Below, in pieces: positions 9,288-18,615 of a stretch of DNA of 64,000 bases. The first letter of the stretch is position 1. Each line of letters begins with the position of its first letter. The notes beneath the pieces are model-generated. The model was given only the letters and a program-made list of their open reading frames with translations, had not been told where the DNA came from and did not search any database. The DNA is from Pseudomonas guineae. Its GTDB lineage: Bacteria; Pseudomonadota; Gammaproteobacteria; Pseudomonadales; Pseudomonadaceae. Both the position numbers and the translations under genes were made by a program. The stretch lies in NCBI RefSeq assembly GCF_900113745.1, contig NZ_FOQL01000002.1, positions 124,001 through 188,000 on the forward strand. The letters are read 5' to 3'.

Positions 9288-11561
9288 ATGTCGGAACGTT
9301 ACGAACTCTTTCTCACTTGCCCTAAGGGCCTCGAAGGTCTGCTGCTCGAAGAAGCCAGCAGCCTCGGCCTTGAAGAGGCACGTGAACACACTTCGGCCAT
9401 TCGTGGCATGGCCAACATGGAAACGGCCTATCGTTTGTGCCTGTGGTCGCGCCTTGCCAATCGCGTGCTATTGGTGCTCAAACGCTACAGCGTGCAAGAC
9501 GCTCAGAGCCTGTATGAAGGTGTGCTTGAGGTCGATTGGTTCGAGCATCTGGAGTCCAATGGCAGCCTAGCCGTCGAATTCAGCGGCAATGGTTCAGGGA
9601 TTGATAACACCCATTTTGGTGCTTTGAAGGTTAAGGACGGTATTGTCGACAAGCTGCGTTTGAAAGACGGCACGCGCCCCTCGGTCGACAAGCTCAACCC
9701 AGACATGCGTGTGCACCTACGCTTGGATCGCGGTGAGGCGATTCTCTCTCTTGATCTGTCTGGCCATAGCCTGCACCAGCGTGGTTATCGTTTGCAGCAG
9801 GGCGCGGCGCCGCTCAAAGAAAACCTCGCGGCAGCCGTGCTGATCCGTGCTGGCTGGCCGCGCATTGCCGCTGAAGGCGGCGCGCTGGCTGACCCAATGT
9901 GCGGTGTCGGTACCTTCCTAGTGGAAGCGGCAATGATCGCCGCCGATGTGGCGCCGAACCTGACCCGCGAGCAGTGGGGCTTTAGTAAATGGCTGGGCCA
10001 TGTGCCAGCCTTATGGAACAAGCTCCAAGCTGAAGCCCAGCAGCGCGCCGAAATTGGCATGGCCAAACCGCCGCTGTGGATTCGCGGCTATGAGGCTGAT
10101 CCACGGCTGATACAGCCAGCACGTAATAACATCGACCGAGCTGGGCTAAGCCACTGGATCAAGGTCTATCAGGGTGAAGTGGCGACCTTTGAGCCGCGTC
10201 CGGATCAGCACCAAAAAGGCTTGGTGATCTGTAATCCGCCCTATGGCGAGCGTCTGGGCGATGAAGCGAGCCTGCTATACCTCTATCAGAACCTTGGTGA
10301 GCGCCTGCGTCAGGCCTGCATGGGCTGGGAGGCCGCGGTATTTACCGGTGCGCCGGATCTTGGCAAGCGCATGGGTATTCGTAGCCACAAACAATATGCG
10401 TTCTGGAACGGCGCCCTGCCTTGCAAGCTGCTGCTGATTAACGTGCAGCCCGAGCAGTTTGTTACTGGTGAACGTCGTACGCCTGAGCAGCGTGAGCGCG
10501 AGCGCGAACAGGCGGAAGCCGATAAGGCACCGCTTGAGCCGCAAGAGCGCCAGTACAACAAGAACGGCAACCCGATCAAACCTGCGGTAGCCCCTGCTCC
10601 GGTGGTTGAGCTAGCGCGCTTGAGCGAAGGCGGACAAATGTTCGCCAACCGCCTGCAGAAGAACCTCAAACAGCTCGGTAAGTGGGCGCGCCGTGAGGAT
10701 GTGCAGTGCTACCGCCTGTATGACGCCGACATGCCGGAATATTCCATGGCGGTGGATTTGTATGGCGATTGGGTGCATGTGCAGGAATATGCCGCGCCTA
10801 AGTCAATTGATCCAGAAAAAGCCAAGGCCCGCATGTTTGACGCCATTGCAGCGATTCCGCAAACGCTGGGTGTCGACAAGAACAAAGTGGTGCTCAAGCG
10901 CCGCGAGCGTCAGAGCGGCACTAAGCAGTACCAGCGTCAGGCAACTCAGGGTGAGTTTCTGGAAGTCAGCGAGGGCGGTGTGAAGTTGCTGGTTAACCTC
11001 ACCGACTACCTGGATACCGGGCTGTTCCTCGATCACCGTCCACTGCGCTTGCGTATTCAAAAGGAAGCCGCCGGTAAGCGCTTCCTCAATCTGTTCTGCT
11101 ACACCGCTACAGCTACTGTGCATGCGGCTAAGGGCGGTGCTCGCACCACCACCAGTGTTGACCTGTCGAAGACCTATCTGGATTGGGCGCGGCGCAACCT
11201 GTCGCTCAATGGCTATTCGGACAAGAACAAGCTGGAGCAGGGTGATGTGATGACCTGGCTGGCCGATGATCGTGGCGAGTACGAGTTGATTTTTATCGAC
11301 CCGCCAACCTTCTCCAACTCCAAACGCATGGAAGGCATTTTCGATATTCAGCGTGACCACGTGCAGATGCTCGACCTGGCAATGGCGCGCCTGACTAAAG
11401 ATGGAGTGCTGTATTTCTCCAATAACTTCCGCAAGTTCGAGCTCGATGCGAGCCTAGCAGCGCGTTATCAGGTTGAGGAAATCAGCGAGTCGACCCTTGA
11501 TCCGGATTTCGCCCGCAATCAGAAAATTCACCGCGCCTGGCGGATCAGCCTACGCGGCTAA
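9288..11561 (+). CDS. rlmL: Bifunctional 23S rRNA methyltransferase RlmKL (m2G2445 / m7G2069)
   Basis: A two-enzyme fusion that methylates G2445 (N2) and G2069 (N7) of 23S rRNA during 50S assembly. The 757 residues start MSERYELFLTCPKGLEGLL, the typical N terminus leading into the THUMP RNA-binding domain (about residues 45-155). The RlmL half carries a SAM motif around LADPMCGVGTFLVEAA and the catalytic NPPYGERLG. A charged linker rich in Glu/Arg/Gln (about residues 395-430) joins it to RlmK, which shows LFCYTATATVHAAKGGA and the signature IDPPTFSNSKRM. It is full length. It faces mnmC tail to tail, with an intergenic repeat between them. Confidence 0.96.
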   Translation: MSERYELFLTCPKGLEGLLLEEASSLGLEEAREHTSAIRGMANMETAYRLCLWSRLANRVLLVLKRYSVQDAQSLYEGVLEVDWFEHLESNGSLAVEFSGNGSGIDNTHFGALKVKDGIVDKLRLKDGTRPSVDKLNPDMRVHLRLDRGEAILSLDLSGHSLHQRGYRLQQGAAPLKENLAAAVLIRAGWPRIAAEGGALADPMCGVGTFLVEAAMIAADVAPNLTREQWGFSKWLGHVPALWNKLQAEAQQRAEIGMAKPPLWIRGYEADPRLIQPARNNIDRAGLSHWIKVYQGEVATFEPRPDQHQKGLVICNPPYGERLGDEASLLYLYQNLGERLRQACMGWEAAVFTGAPDLGKRMGIRSHKQYAFWNGALPCKLLLINVQPEQFVTGERRTPEQREREREQAEADKAPLEPQERQYNKNGNPIKPAVAPAPVVELARLSEGGQMFANRLQKNLKQLGKWARREDVQCYRLYDADMPEYSMAVDLYGDWVHVQEYAAPKSIDPEKAKARMFDAIAAIPQTLGVDKNKVVLKRRERQSGTKQYQRQATQGEFLEVSEGGVKLLVNLTDYLDTGLFLDHRPLRLRIQKEAAGKRFLNLFCYTATATVHAAKGGARTTTSVDLSKTYLDWARRNLSLNGYSDKNKLEQGDVMTWLADDRGEYELIFIDPPTFSNSKRMEGIFDIQRDHVQMLDLAMARLTKDGVLYFSNNFRKFELDASLAARYQVEEISESTLDPDFARNQKIHRAWRISLRG

Positions 11562-11571
11562 TACCGTAAGG

Positions 11572-11688
11572 TCTGCTCACAAGCTTTTGAGCTAGAGCCA
11601 TGCAAGGCAAAAAGAGGCGAGGAAGCGTAGTGTGTTTTTGTACATGAGCATCCTCAGCCTATTTTTAACGTAGCAGGTCGTGAGCAGA
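11572..11688. repeat. Pseudomonas intergenic repeat, family A copy 1
   Basis: This 117-bp stretch fills the gap between convergent rlmKL and mnmC. It is bounded by a 9-bp inverted repeat (TCTGCTCAC / GTGAGCAGA). On the - strand it contains ATGCTCATGTACAAAAACAC and CCTGCTACGTTAAAAAT, which recur in diverged form at about 14211-14300. I recall sequences of the type TGCTCATTTAC...GTAAACT as a frequent intergenic element in this genus. Confidence 0.65.
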
Positions 11689-11691
11689 TTC

Positions 11692-13686
11692 TTAGGATTT
11701 GTTGCGGATCAACGTGCGTAATGCAAAACGATTGGGATGGCAGGCCTGCGCGACATCGGCAGGCACTGGCATCGGTTCATTATTCAGCCATGCAGCGATC
11801 AGCTCGCCAGATAGAGGCGCGGTGATCAGGCCGCGTGAGCCATGCCCGCTATTGATATACAAGCCATCCAGCCAGGGGCAGGGTGTTTCCGGTACCTGGC
11901 GGGCATCCTTGCTTAAGACCGCATAAGTCTCGGCAAAGGTTTTCGCATCGGCTATAGGGCCGACAATCGGCAGGTAGTCCGGGCTGGTACAGCGAAACGC
12001 AGCGCGGCCTTGCAGGTGCTCTGGGTCTAATTGCGTGACGTTAAGCTGGGCGGCCAGAGCTGGCGAAATTTCATCCAATAGTTGCAGATTGCTAGCGTGA
12101 TCGGCGCTTTTCAGTGCCAGGTCGTCACTGTTGAAGTCAAAGCTTGCGCCTAGGGTGTGCTCATCCAAACGTGCCGGGGCGACATAGCCTTCGGCGCACA
12201 CTACTGTGCTAAGTGCGCGGCTAGCTGGGGTGGCAGGCAGACGGCTGATCTGCCCGCGGATGCGTTTAAGCGGCAGGCCGGCACTCTGACTGAAAGCCTT
12301 GATTTCGGCGGCGCTGGCCAGCACTGCAACGTTAGCGCTGGCCAGCAATCGCTCGCCATTCCAGGCTTGCCAGTGATCACCTTCACGGCGCAGTTGCAAC
12401 GCTTCCTGATGCAGTTGCAGGCGAATATTCGGATGTTGGCTCAACAACTTGCAGAGAGCAGGTGGATGCACCCAGCCCGCATCGGGATAGAACAGGCCAC
12501 CTGCAGGGAGGGTAATGCCCGCTTTGCCCTCGGCGGCGGCTTGGTCTAGCGTCAGCAGCAGATCTGCCGGAAAGGCAGCTGCAAGCTGCGCTTGGCGCTG
12601 CGCCTCTTTGCTGTCGAAGGCCAGTTGCAGCACGCCGCAGTTATCCCAGTCAGTACCTTTTTGCAGGCTTTCCAGCCGCCTGCGGGTATGCCCATAGCCG
12701 CTGACAATCAGGCGCGACAGCGTGGTGTGATGGGCTGAAAGCTTAAGATAAAGCACCCCTTGCGGGTTACCCGAGGCTTCCTGGGCGATGGCGTTATGGC
12801 GTTCCAGTAGGGTAACCTGCCAGCCGCGTTGGGCCAGGCTGGCAGCAGTGGCGCAGCCCGCCAGGCCTGCGCCAATGACTAACGCGCTGCGTTCCCCGTC
12901 GGGTTGTACGGTGCGGGCAAACCAGGGCTTCTGCTGCTCTGCTGCGCCACCGGCATACATCCCCTTGAGCACTTCCCATTTCTTCCCCAGGCCTGGGACG
13001 CGCTTCATTTTGAAGCCAGCATCGTTCAGGCGGCGGCGCACATAGCCGGTGCTGGTAAAGGTACCTAGTGTGGTCTTTACGTGGGACAGTCTGGCCAGCT
13101 CTGTAAACAGCTCGGGCGTCCACATGTCGGGGTTCTTCGCCGGGGCGAAGCCGTCGAGAAACCAGGCGTCGACCTTGGCGTCCAACTGCCCCAACAGCTC
13201 CAGTGCATCACCAATCAACAAGGTGAGGACGATACGGCCGTCGGCAAACACCAGGCGCTGAAAGCCTGGGTGCAGGGCTACGTATTGCTTCAGCAACTGC
13301 TCAGCGAAGGGCGCAAGTTCTGGCCATAAGGCCAGCGCACGCTGCAGATCGGCCTTGTTCAGCGGGTATTTTTCTACGCTGATAAAATGCAGGCGGGTAC
13401 CTGTAACAGCCTGTTGTTCGAATAACTGCCAGGCGCAGAGAAAATTCAGCCCGGTGCCGAAGCCGGTTTCGCCAATGACCAGATGCTCGTGCGCTTGCAG
13501 CGCGGCGAAGCGCTCAGGCAGTTGGTTGTTAGCAAGAAACACATAGCGGGTTTCGGCCAAACCATTCTCGTTAGAGAAATACACATCGCCGAATTGGCTG
13601 GATAAGGGTTGGCCCTGCTCATCCCATTCAAGACTGGCTTGCGAGTGTTGGGTGTCTGAGGCAAGGGGCATGTTTAGCTCAATCAC
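11692..13686 (-). CDS. mnmC: Bifunctional tRNA-modifying enzyme MnmC (FAD oxidoreductase / methyltransferase)
   Basis: Makes the final steps of mnm5s2U at tRNA wobble position 34: the C-terminal FAD domain removes the carboxymethyl group of cmnm5s2U and the N-terminal MnmD domain methylates the resulting nm5 group with SAM. The 664 residues show the MnmD SAM motif IGETGFGTGLNFL, then AWFLDGFAPAKNPDMW in the methyltransferase, and a Rossmann FAD motif ALVIGAGLAGCATAASLAQR at about residue 270. It overlaps the end of greB by 4 bp (ATGA), so the two are probably co-transcribed and translationally coupled. Confidence 0.96.
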   Translation of the reverse strand: MIELNMPLASDTQHSQASLEWDEQGQPLSSQFGDVYFSNENGLAETRYVFLANNQLPERFAALQAHEHLVIGETGFGTGLNFLCAWQLFEQQAVTGTRLHFISVEKYPLNKADLQRALALWPELAPFAEQLLKQYVALHPGFQRLVFADGRIVLTLLIGDALELLGQLDAKVDAWFLDGFAPAKNPDMWTPELFTELARLSHVKTTLGTFTSTGYVRRRLNDAGFKMKRVPGLGKKWEVLKGMYAGGAAEQQKPWFARTVQPDGERSALVIGAGLAGCATAASLAQRGWQVTLLERHNAIAQEASGNPQGVLYLKLSAHHTTLSRLIVSGYGHTRRRLESLQKGTDWDNCGVLQLAFDSKEAQRQAQLAAAFPADLLLTLDQAAAEGKAGITLPAGGLFYPDAGWVHPPALCKLLSQHPNIRLQLHQEALQLRREGDHWQAWNGERLLASANVAVLASAAEIKAFSQSAGLPLKRIRGQISRLPATPASRALSTVVCAEGYVAPARLDEHTLGASFDFNSDDLALKSADHASNLQLLDEISPALAAQLNVTQLDPEHLQGRAAFRCTSPDYLPIVGPIADAKTFAETYAVLSKDARQVPETPCPWLDGLYINSGHGSRGLITAPLSGELIAAWLNNEPMPVPADVAQACHPNRFALRTLIRNKS

Positions 13687-14180
13687 GGATAGTCGATGGC
13701 AACGATGTAGCAGGTCTTCTCGCCGGTAGGGGTTTGAACCCGTATCTCGGCATCCAGGCTTTTGCCGATCAGAGCACGGGCCAGGGGGGAGTCGATGCTG
13801 ATTAAGTTGAGTTTCAGATCCAGCTCGTCCGGGCCGATGATGCGGTAGCGCGCCTCGACGCCATCTTCATCTTCCACCGTCACCCAGGCGCCGAAGTAGA
13901 CCTTGTCCGGGTCGCTGGGGCGAGTACTGACGACCTTGAGGCTTTCTAAGCGTTTGGTTAAAAAGCGAACACGACTGTCGATCTCGCGCAGCATTTTTTT
14001 ACCATAGGTGTACTCAGCGTTCTCTGAGCGATCACCCTGGGCGGCTGCCTCGCTAACCGACTGAGTGACTTGCGGACGCCGCACGTGCCAAAGCTCATGC
14101 AGCTCAGCGCGCATGCGGGCCTCGCCTTCGGGGGTGATCAAGGGTGTGCCGGCGGAGCGGGGTGGGCGATAGCGGCTCAT
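13683..14180 (-). CDS. greB: Transcription elongation factor GreB
   Basis: Rescues backtracked RNA polymerase by stimulating its internal RNA cleavage. The 165 residues have the Gre layout: an N-terminal coiled coil with the tip motif QGDRSENAEY carrying the Asp and Glu that reach the polymerase active site, then a C-terminal FKBP-like domain (VYFGAWVTVEDEDG, ISIDSPLARALIGK). YGKKMLREIDSR favours GreB over GreA. It is upstream of mnmC with a 4-bp overlap. The 214 bp before it hold a second copy of an intergenic repeat. Confidence 0.94.
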   Translation of the reverse strand: MSRYRPPRSAGTPLITPEGEARMRAELHELWHVRRPQVTQSVSEAAAQGDRSENAEYTYGKKMLREIDSRVRFLTKRLESLKVVSTRPSDPDKVYFGAWVTVEDEDGVEARYRIIGPDELDLKLNLISIDSPLARALIGKSLDAEIRVQTPTGEKTCYIVAIDYP

Positions 14181-14210
14181 AAAAACCTAGTAAACGTCTG
14201 CTGTGCGTCG

Positions 14211-14300
14211 GTCCTGCTGCGTTAAAAACTGGCCGGGACGCGGCGTCTCGGAATGCTCATGTACAAAAGCACACTGCGCATCGTCGCCGTTTTGACCAGC
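14211..14300. repeat. Pseudomonas intergenic repeat, family A copy 2
   Basis: Lies between greB and the ABC permease gene. CCTGCTGCGTTAAAAACTGG and ATGCTCATGTACAAAAGCAC match the - strand of the copy at 11572-11688 with a few changes and the same order. A further related stretch (TTAACGTGGCGCCCTGCAAA) follows at about 14313-14332. The copies are in opposite orientations. Confidence 0.6.
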
Positions 14301-14394
14301 CGGAGGCTGTTATTAACGTGGCGCCCTGCAAAACTCTCGCTCGCAAGACGCTGAACAGGTTTTAGACGGCTGAGAAAATAGAGGCGCGAGTCTA

Positions 14395-16899
14395 TCAGCC
14401 CTCGCGCAGCACCGTCAGCGGGCTGACATTTAACGCCCGACGTGTCCCCAGAACACCAGCGCCGCCTACCAGCAGGGCGCCGATCAACGGCAGCAAGAGC
14501 AGCCAGGGATGCGGCTGCCAATTGAGGTCAAAGGCAAACCGATAAAGCAGAAAGCTGATCAACTCGCAGCCAACCGCGGCCAATAGCCCGCTTGATGCAC
14601 CGAGCAATCCGAACTCAGCTCGGCGCGCTGTGATCAGCAATTTTCGTTCGGCACCCAGGGCGCGCAGCAGTGCGCCTTGGCGGATGCGTTCATCTAGGGT
14701 CGATTGCAGTCCGGCGAAAAGCACGGCGAGGCCGGCGGCCAGCACGAACAACAACACGAACTCGATGGCCAGCGTGACCTGGGCGAGGATGCTACGCAGC
14801 TGCGCGAGCAACGCTTCAACCTGCAACAGCGTTACGGCTGGGAAGGCGCGCGACAGTTCGACCAGTTGCTTTTCGTACTGCGGCGGCAGGTAAAAACTGG
14901 TCAGGTAGGTCACCGGCAGGTCCTGCAGGGTGCCAGGCTGGAAGATCATGTAGAAGTTGGGTTGGAAGTTATTCCAGTCCACCTCGCGCAGGCTGTTGAC
15001 CACGGCATCACGGTTGAGACCGCCGACGCTGAAGCTCAGACGGTCACCCAGTTTCAGCTGCAGGCTTTGGGCCAGCTCGGACTCCACCGAAACGCCAGGC
15101 AGCTCACTGGTATTGACTTCATCCCACCAGCTGCCGGCGATGAGGGTGTTATCTGCGGGCAAATCGGCGGCCCAGGTCAGGCTCAGGTCGCGGCGAATCG
15201 CACGTTCACCTTGGGACTCCTTGCTGACGATCTGCCTGACAGGTTCGCCATTGATCATGACTAAGCGGCCCGGCACCACCGGGAACAGCGGCGCAGGATG
15301 CGGCGACAGTTGGCTCAAGCGAGTGCTGAAAGCCTCTTTTTCCGCCGGCAGGATATTCAGGGCGAAGTGGTTGGGTGCTTGCTCAGGCAATTGATCCTGC
15401 CAGGTATCGAGCAACTCACCGCGTAGCAGGGCAATCAACGCCATAGCCAGAATAATCAGGCCGAAGGCCAGCGACTGACCGGCTGCGGCGAGTGGGTGGC
15501 GCAACAATTGGCCCAGGCCCAAGCGCCAAGGCAGTGACGCGCCGGCTAGCAGTCGACGCAGGCTCTGTAGGCCGAGCAGCAGTAGGCCTCCCAGCAACAA
15601 GGCGGTTACCAAGCCGCCGCCGAGTAAGGCGAGTGTCAGCTGCAGGTCGAGACTCAAACGCCACATGATCAGGCCAAGGGCCAGCAAGGCTGCGCCATAC
15701 ACCAGCCATGAACTGACTGGAACGGGTAGCAAGTCACGGCGCAGTACCCGTAGTGGCGGCACGCGACCCAATGCGGCCAAGGGCGGTAAGGCAAAGCCGG
15801 CGAGGGCTACCAACCCGGTCGCCATACCTGCCAGTGCGGGCCATAGGCCGCCCGGTGGAATTTGCGCCGGCAGCAAGTCTTGTAGCAGGCTGAAGAGCGT
15901 CAGTTGGGCCAGCCAGCCCAGCAATGCGCCGGCCAGGCTGGCGGTGATGCCTAGTAGGGCCAATTGCAAGCTGAATAAGCCCAGTGCCTGCTTACGTGAC
16001 AACCCCAAGCAGCGCAGCAGCGCGCTGGCATCGAAACGTTTGGCGGCGAAGCGTGCGGCTGACAGCGCCACGGCCACGCCAGCCAGCAACACCGCGGCTA
16101 GGCTGGCGAGGTTGAGGTAGCGTTCGGCCCGGCCTAAGGCGTTGCCGACCTGGCGATTGCCGTCTTTGGCATCTTCCAAGCGTTGGTTGGGTGCCAGTGT
16201 CGGAGTGATGCTTTGGCGATACTGTGTCAATGCTTCGCTGTCGCCGCGCCACAGTTCCTGGTAGCGCACGCGACTGCCGGGCTGTACTACACCGGTGGCG
16301 TCTAGGTCATCGAGGTGCATTAACAGATGGGGCGTCAGGCTGTAGAAATCGCCGGCTTCATCCGGAAGAAATGTCAGTACACGGCTTAAACGAAGGGTTT
16401 TAGCGCCGACCTCGATACTGTCGCCAGGCTTGAGGTTGAGCGCGACGAACAGGCGGGCTTCGGCCCAGGCCTCGCCGGGTTGCGGGCCGGGACCGACTTG
16501 CTCAGTGTCGTACAGTGCAGCGGCGCTTTTCAGCTGACCGCGCAGCGGGTAGGCGCTATCCGCTGCTTTGACGCTGGCCAGTTGAATGCCGGCATCGCTG
16601 GCGACCACGCTGGAGAACTCGACTAACTGGGCATGTTCCAGCCCCAGTTGCTTGCCATTGCTGATTTGCTCGGGAGCACTGGGTGAGCTGCCGGTCAGGC
16701 GTAAATCTGCGGCAAGAAACTCGGTGGCACGCAGCAACATGCCGTCGTTCAGGCGGGTGCTGAAATAACCGATGGCCGTGCTGGCGGCGACGGCGATCAG
16801 CAGCGCGAAGAACAATACGCGCAGCTCACCGGCGCGGGCATCACGCAGTAACTGGCGGCTGGCCAGCGACAGCAGGCGGGTAAACGGCAGATGGTTCAT
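14395..16899 (-). CDS. ABC transporter permease, YbbP/FtsX-MacB superfamily
   Basis: An 834-residue inner-membrane protein with one N-terminal membrane segment (VLFFALLIAVAASTAIGYFS), a large periplasmic part, and about nine further hydrophobic segments grouped in the middle and at the C terminus, the layout of YbbP-type permeases with duplicated FtsX domains. It works with the ATPase encoded immediately upstream; the two genes overlap by one base (TGATG). Such pairs are usually mechanotransmission systems acting on envelope lipids or proteins rather than importers, but the substrate of YbbAP is not established to my knowledge. tesA stands divergently next to the ATPase, as in many gammaproteobacteria. 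Confidence 0.88.
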   Translation of the reverse strand: MNHLPFTRLLSLASRQLLRDARAGELRVLFFALLIAVAASTAIGYFSTRLNDGMLLRATEFLAADLRLTGSSPSAPEQISNGKQLGLEHAQLVEFSSVVASDAGIQLASVKAADSAYPLRGQLKSAAALYDTEQVGPGPQPGEAWAEARLFVALNLKPGDSIEVGAKTLRLSRVLTFLPDEAGDFYSLTPHLLMHLDDLDATGVVQPGSRVRYQELWRGDSEALTQYRQSITPTLAPNQRLEDAKDGNRQVGNALGRAERYLNLASLAAVLLAGVAVALSAARFAAKRFDASALLRCLGLSRKQALGLFSLQLALLGITASLAGALLGWLAQLTLFSLLQDLLPAQIPPGGLWPALAGMATGLVALAGFALPPLAALGRVPPLRVLRRDLLPVPVSSWLVYGAALLALGLIMWRLSLDLQLTLALLGGGLVTALLLGGLLLLGLQSLRRLLAGASLPWRLGLGQLLRHPLAAAGQSLAFGLIILAMALIALLRGELLDTWQDQLPEQAPNHFALNILPAEKEAFSTRLSQLSPHPAPLFPVVPGRLVMINGEPVRQIVSKESQGERAIRRDLSLTWAADLPADNTLIAGSWWDEVNTSELPGVSVESELAQSLQLKLGDRLSFSVGGLNRDAVVNSLREVDWNNFQPNFYMIFQPGTLQDLPVTYLTSFYLPPQYEKQLVELSRAFPAVTLLQVEALLAQLRSILAQVTLAIEFVLLFVLAAGLAVLFAGLQSTLDERIRQGALLRALGAERKLLITARRAEFGLLGASSGLLAAVGCELISFLLYRFAFDLNWQPHPWLLLLPLIGALLVGGAGVLGTRRALNVSPLTVLREG

Positions 16900-17582
16900 C
16901 AGGGTTCCACGTGATCGACCAAATGGCCGCCTTCTAGGCGGATCAGGCGCTGGCAGCGATGCGCGAGGCGCTCGTCGTGAGTAACCAATACCAGGGTCGC
17001 ACCCTGTTCTTTATTCAGCCCAAACAGCAGATCACTGATCCGTTCGCCGGTATGGTTATCAAGATTGCCGGTGGGTTCGTCGGCAAACAGCACTGCAGGC
17101 TCTGCAGCAAAAGCGCGGGCGATTGCGACACGTTGCTGTTCGCCGCCCGACAACTGACGCGGGTAATGGGTCAGGCGCTGGCCCAGGCCAACCCGTTCCA
17201 GCAGGGTGCGGGCGCGCTGACGGGCATCGGCGTGGCCCTCGAGCTCCAGCGGCAGCATGACGTTTTCCAGGGCATTCAAGCTGTCGAGTAATTGAAATGA
17301 CTGAAAGACGAAACCGACATGTTCGGCCCGCACACGGGCGCGTTGGTCTTCATCGAGTCTAGCCAGGTCGTTACCGGCCAGCACAACGCTGCCGCTACTC
17401 GGTAGATCTAGCCCGGCGAGTAAGCCAAGCAAGGTCGATTTGCCCGAACCAGAGCGGCCGACAATCGCCAGGCTGTCACCGGATATAAGCTCCAGCGACA
17501 GATCATGGAGTATGGTTAGCTCGCCTTCCGTGCTGGTAACCACTTTGCTAAGGTTTCGCGCGGTGAGAATACTTGAGCTCAT
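16899..17582 (-). CDS. ybbA: ABC transporter ATP-binding protein, YbbA/LolD type
   Basis: A 227-residue ATPase that powers the YbbP-type permease. Motifs: Walker [11 protein letters not shown]-loop FVFQSFQLL, signature LSGGEQQR, Walker [14 protein letters not shown], and switch His in LVTHDE. The ENVMLPLEL stretch after the Q-loop is typical of the MacB/LolD/YbbA group. I chose the ATG at 17582 ([11 protein letters not shown]), which matches family length; a longer in-frame start would run far into tesA. Its start codon is only 10 bases from the divergent tesA start, so each promoter must lie inside the other gene. Confidence 0.93.
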   Translation of the reverse strand: MSSSILTARNLSKVVTSTEGELTILHDLSLELISGDSLAIVGRSGSGKSTLLGLLAGLDLPSSGSVVLAGNDLARLDEDQRARVRAEHVGFVFQSFQLLDSLNALENVMLPLELEGHADARQRARTLLERVGLGQRLTHYPRQLSGGEQQRVAIARAFAAEPAVLFADEPTGNLDNHTGERISDLLFGLNKEQGATLVLVTHDERLAHRCQRLIRLEGGHLVDHVEP

Positions 17583-17592
17583 GGAGAATCCA

Positions 17593-18198
17593 ATGCGTAC
17601 GTGGTTGATCGGTACAGCCCTAAGCCTGCTGCTGTGGGGCCCTGCGGCGTTCGCGGGTACCGTGCTGGTAGTCGGCGATAGTATCAGCGCGGCTTTTGGC
17701 CTGGATACCCGCCAGGGCTGGGTCACTTTGTTGGAAAAACGCCTGATTGAGCAGAATTTTGACCACCAAGTGGTCAACGCCTCAATCAGTGGTGATACCA
17801 GCGCAGGCGGTGCCGCACGGCTGCCTGCGTTACTTACAGAGCATCAGCCTGAGCTGGTAATTATCGAACTGGGCGGTAACGATGGTCTGCGTGGTCAACC
17901 GCCTGCGCAATTGCAACAAAACCTTGCGGCTATGGTTCAGCAGTCACAAAAGATAGGTGCCAAAGTGCTGATTTTGGGGATGCAACTACCGCCTAATTAC
18001 GGTGTGCGCTACACCACTGCTTTCGCCGAAGTGTTCCCCAAAGTGGCCAATGAGACTGGCTCAGCGTTGGTGCCTTTCGTGCTGGAGGGCATAGGTGGCG
18101 TGCCTTCCATGATGCAGAGTGATGGGATTCACCCTACTGCTGAAGCTCAGCCTCGGTTACTCGATAACGTATGGCCTAAGCTGAAGCCGTTGCTCTGA
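17593..18198 (+). CDS. tesA: Multifunctional lysophospholipase/arylesterase TesA, 3' part replaced by an integrated element
   Basis: A periplasmic SGNH hydrolase of 201 residues that cleaves acyl-CoA, lysophospholipid and aryl esters. It has a signal peptide (MRTWLIGTALSLLLWGPAAFA), block I GDSIS with the nucleophile Ser, GGND in block III, and the catalytic DGIHPT near the C terminus. A GGAG stands 7 nt before the ATG at 17593; the in-frame ATG at 17581 lacks this. The 21 bases at 17910-17930 recur at 24476-24496, where a second copy of the 3' third of tesA follows. The 3' part of this intact gene therefore either came in with the element or was regenerated by integration, so integration leaves TesA complete. 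Confidence 0.95.
   Translation: MRTWLIGTALSLLLWGPAAFAGTVLVVGDSISAAFGLDTRQGWVTLLEKRLIEQNFDHQVVNASISGDTSAGGAARLPALLTEHQPELVIIELGGNDGLRGQPPAQLQQNLAAMVQQSQKIGAKVLILGMQLPPNYGVRYTTAFAEVFPKVANETGSALVPFVLEGIGGVPSMMQSDGIHPTAEAQPRLLDNVWPKLKPLL
17910..17930 (+). repeat. attL core
   Basis: Twenty-one bases, beginning ATTGCAACAAAACC, are identical to 24476-24496. They lie in the coding sequence of tesA around codons 106-113. Beyond the core, the two tesA 3' copies continue to align at roughly 90% by eye, so the exact crossover lies within these 21 bases. Confidence 0.85.
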
Positions 18199-18262
18199 AG
18201 TAATCCCTGAGGAGGTCAGGAAGGGTTCCATCATAGGAAGCCCAGGGCTGCCCTGTCTACTG

Positions 18263-18286
18263 AGTTTGTAACAGCTTTGTCCCACT
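18263..18286 (+). repeat. Direct repeat near attL, possible integrase arm site
   Basis: AGTTTGTAACAGCTTTGTCC and the next four bases match 24383-24406 with a single mismatch (C for G). It lies 333 bp inside attL; the partner lies 70 bp inside attR. In an excised circle the two would flank the core in the same orientation, as arm sites do. Confidence 0.45.
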
Positions 18287-18435
18287 CAAGGGCTCGGCTC
18301 TGAAGCCTTCGCTAAGTCCTCTGGGGGACCCCTACGGGGGTTTCCGCTATGGCTTGGTTATTAGATGAGGCCTCGGATTTTTCTCTCGGATTCTCAAAGC
18401 CAATAATAAGTCCTACTAAAATGGTCGGTTATTAC

Positions 18436-18475
18436 AAAAAGAAGCCCCAGGACCCATAAGGGGACCCAGAGCTTC
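18436..18475 (-). terminator. Terminator of the element's capsid operon
   Basis: On the - strand a long imperfect stem (GAAGCTCTGGG pairing with CCTGGGGCTTC, plus inner CCC/GGG, loop about 5 nt) runs straight into TTTTTG. It lies 140 bp after the capsid-like gene and would stop the leftward operon before it enters tesA. Confidence 0.75.
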
Positions 18476-18615
18476 AGGGGAGAATCAATGTCTGCCAGAT
18501 GTCGGCTTTAGACTTAGTAGGACGGCCCCAGGTTGACCCAGGACTCATTCCTTTATGGTGGGAGGGTGGTGATGATTACCATCCCCTCCAACCTCTTGGT
18601 GCAGCTCATAGACGC

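Larger units (their letters stand above)
18199..18615. other. Left end of the element: no gene seen, hairpins and an arm-site-like repeat
   Basis: No convincing gene lies here. It holds a 24-bp direct repeat at 18263-18286, the terminator of the capsid operon at 18436-18475, and a further hairpin at about 18560-18590 (GGAGGG/CCCTCC) just downstream of the capsid-like gene stop. GC-rich short repeats such as GGACCC recur. Confidence 0.6.

Noticed and set aside
18320..18350. GGGGACCCCTACGGGGG palindrome as a terminator
   Set aside because: The stem is short and the T run poor. The hairpin at 18436-18475 is a much better terminator for the operon.
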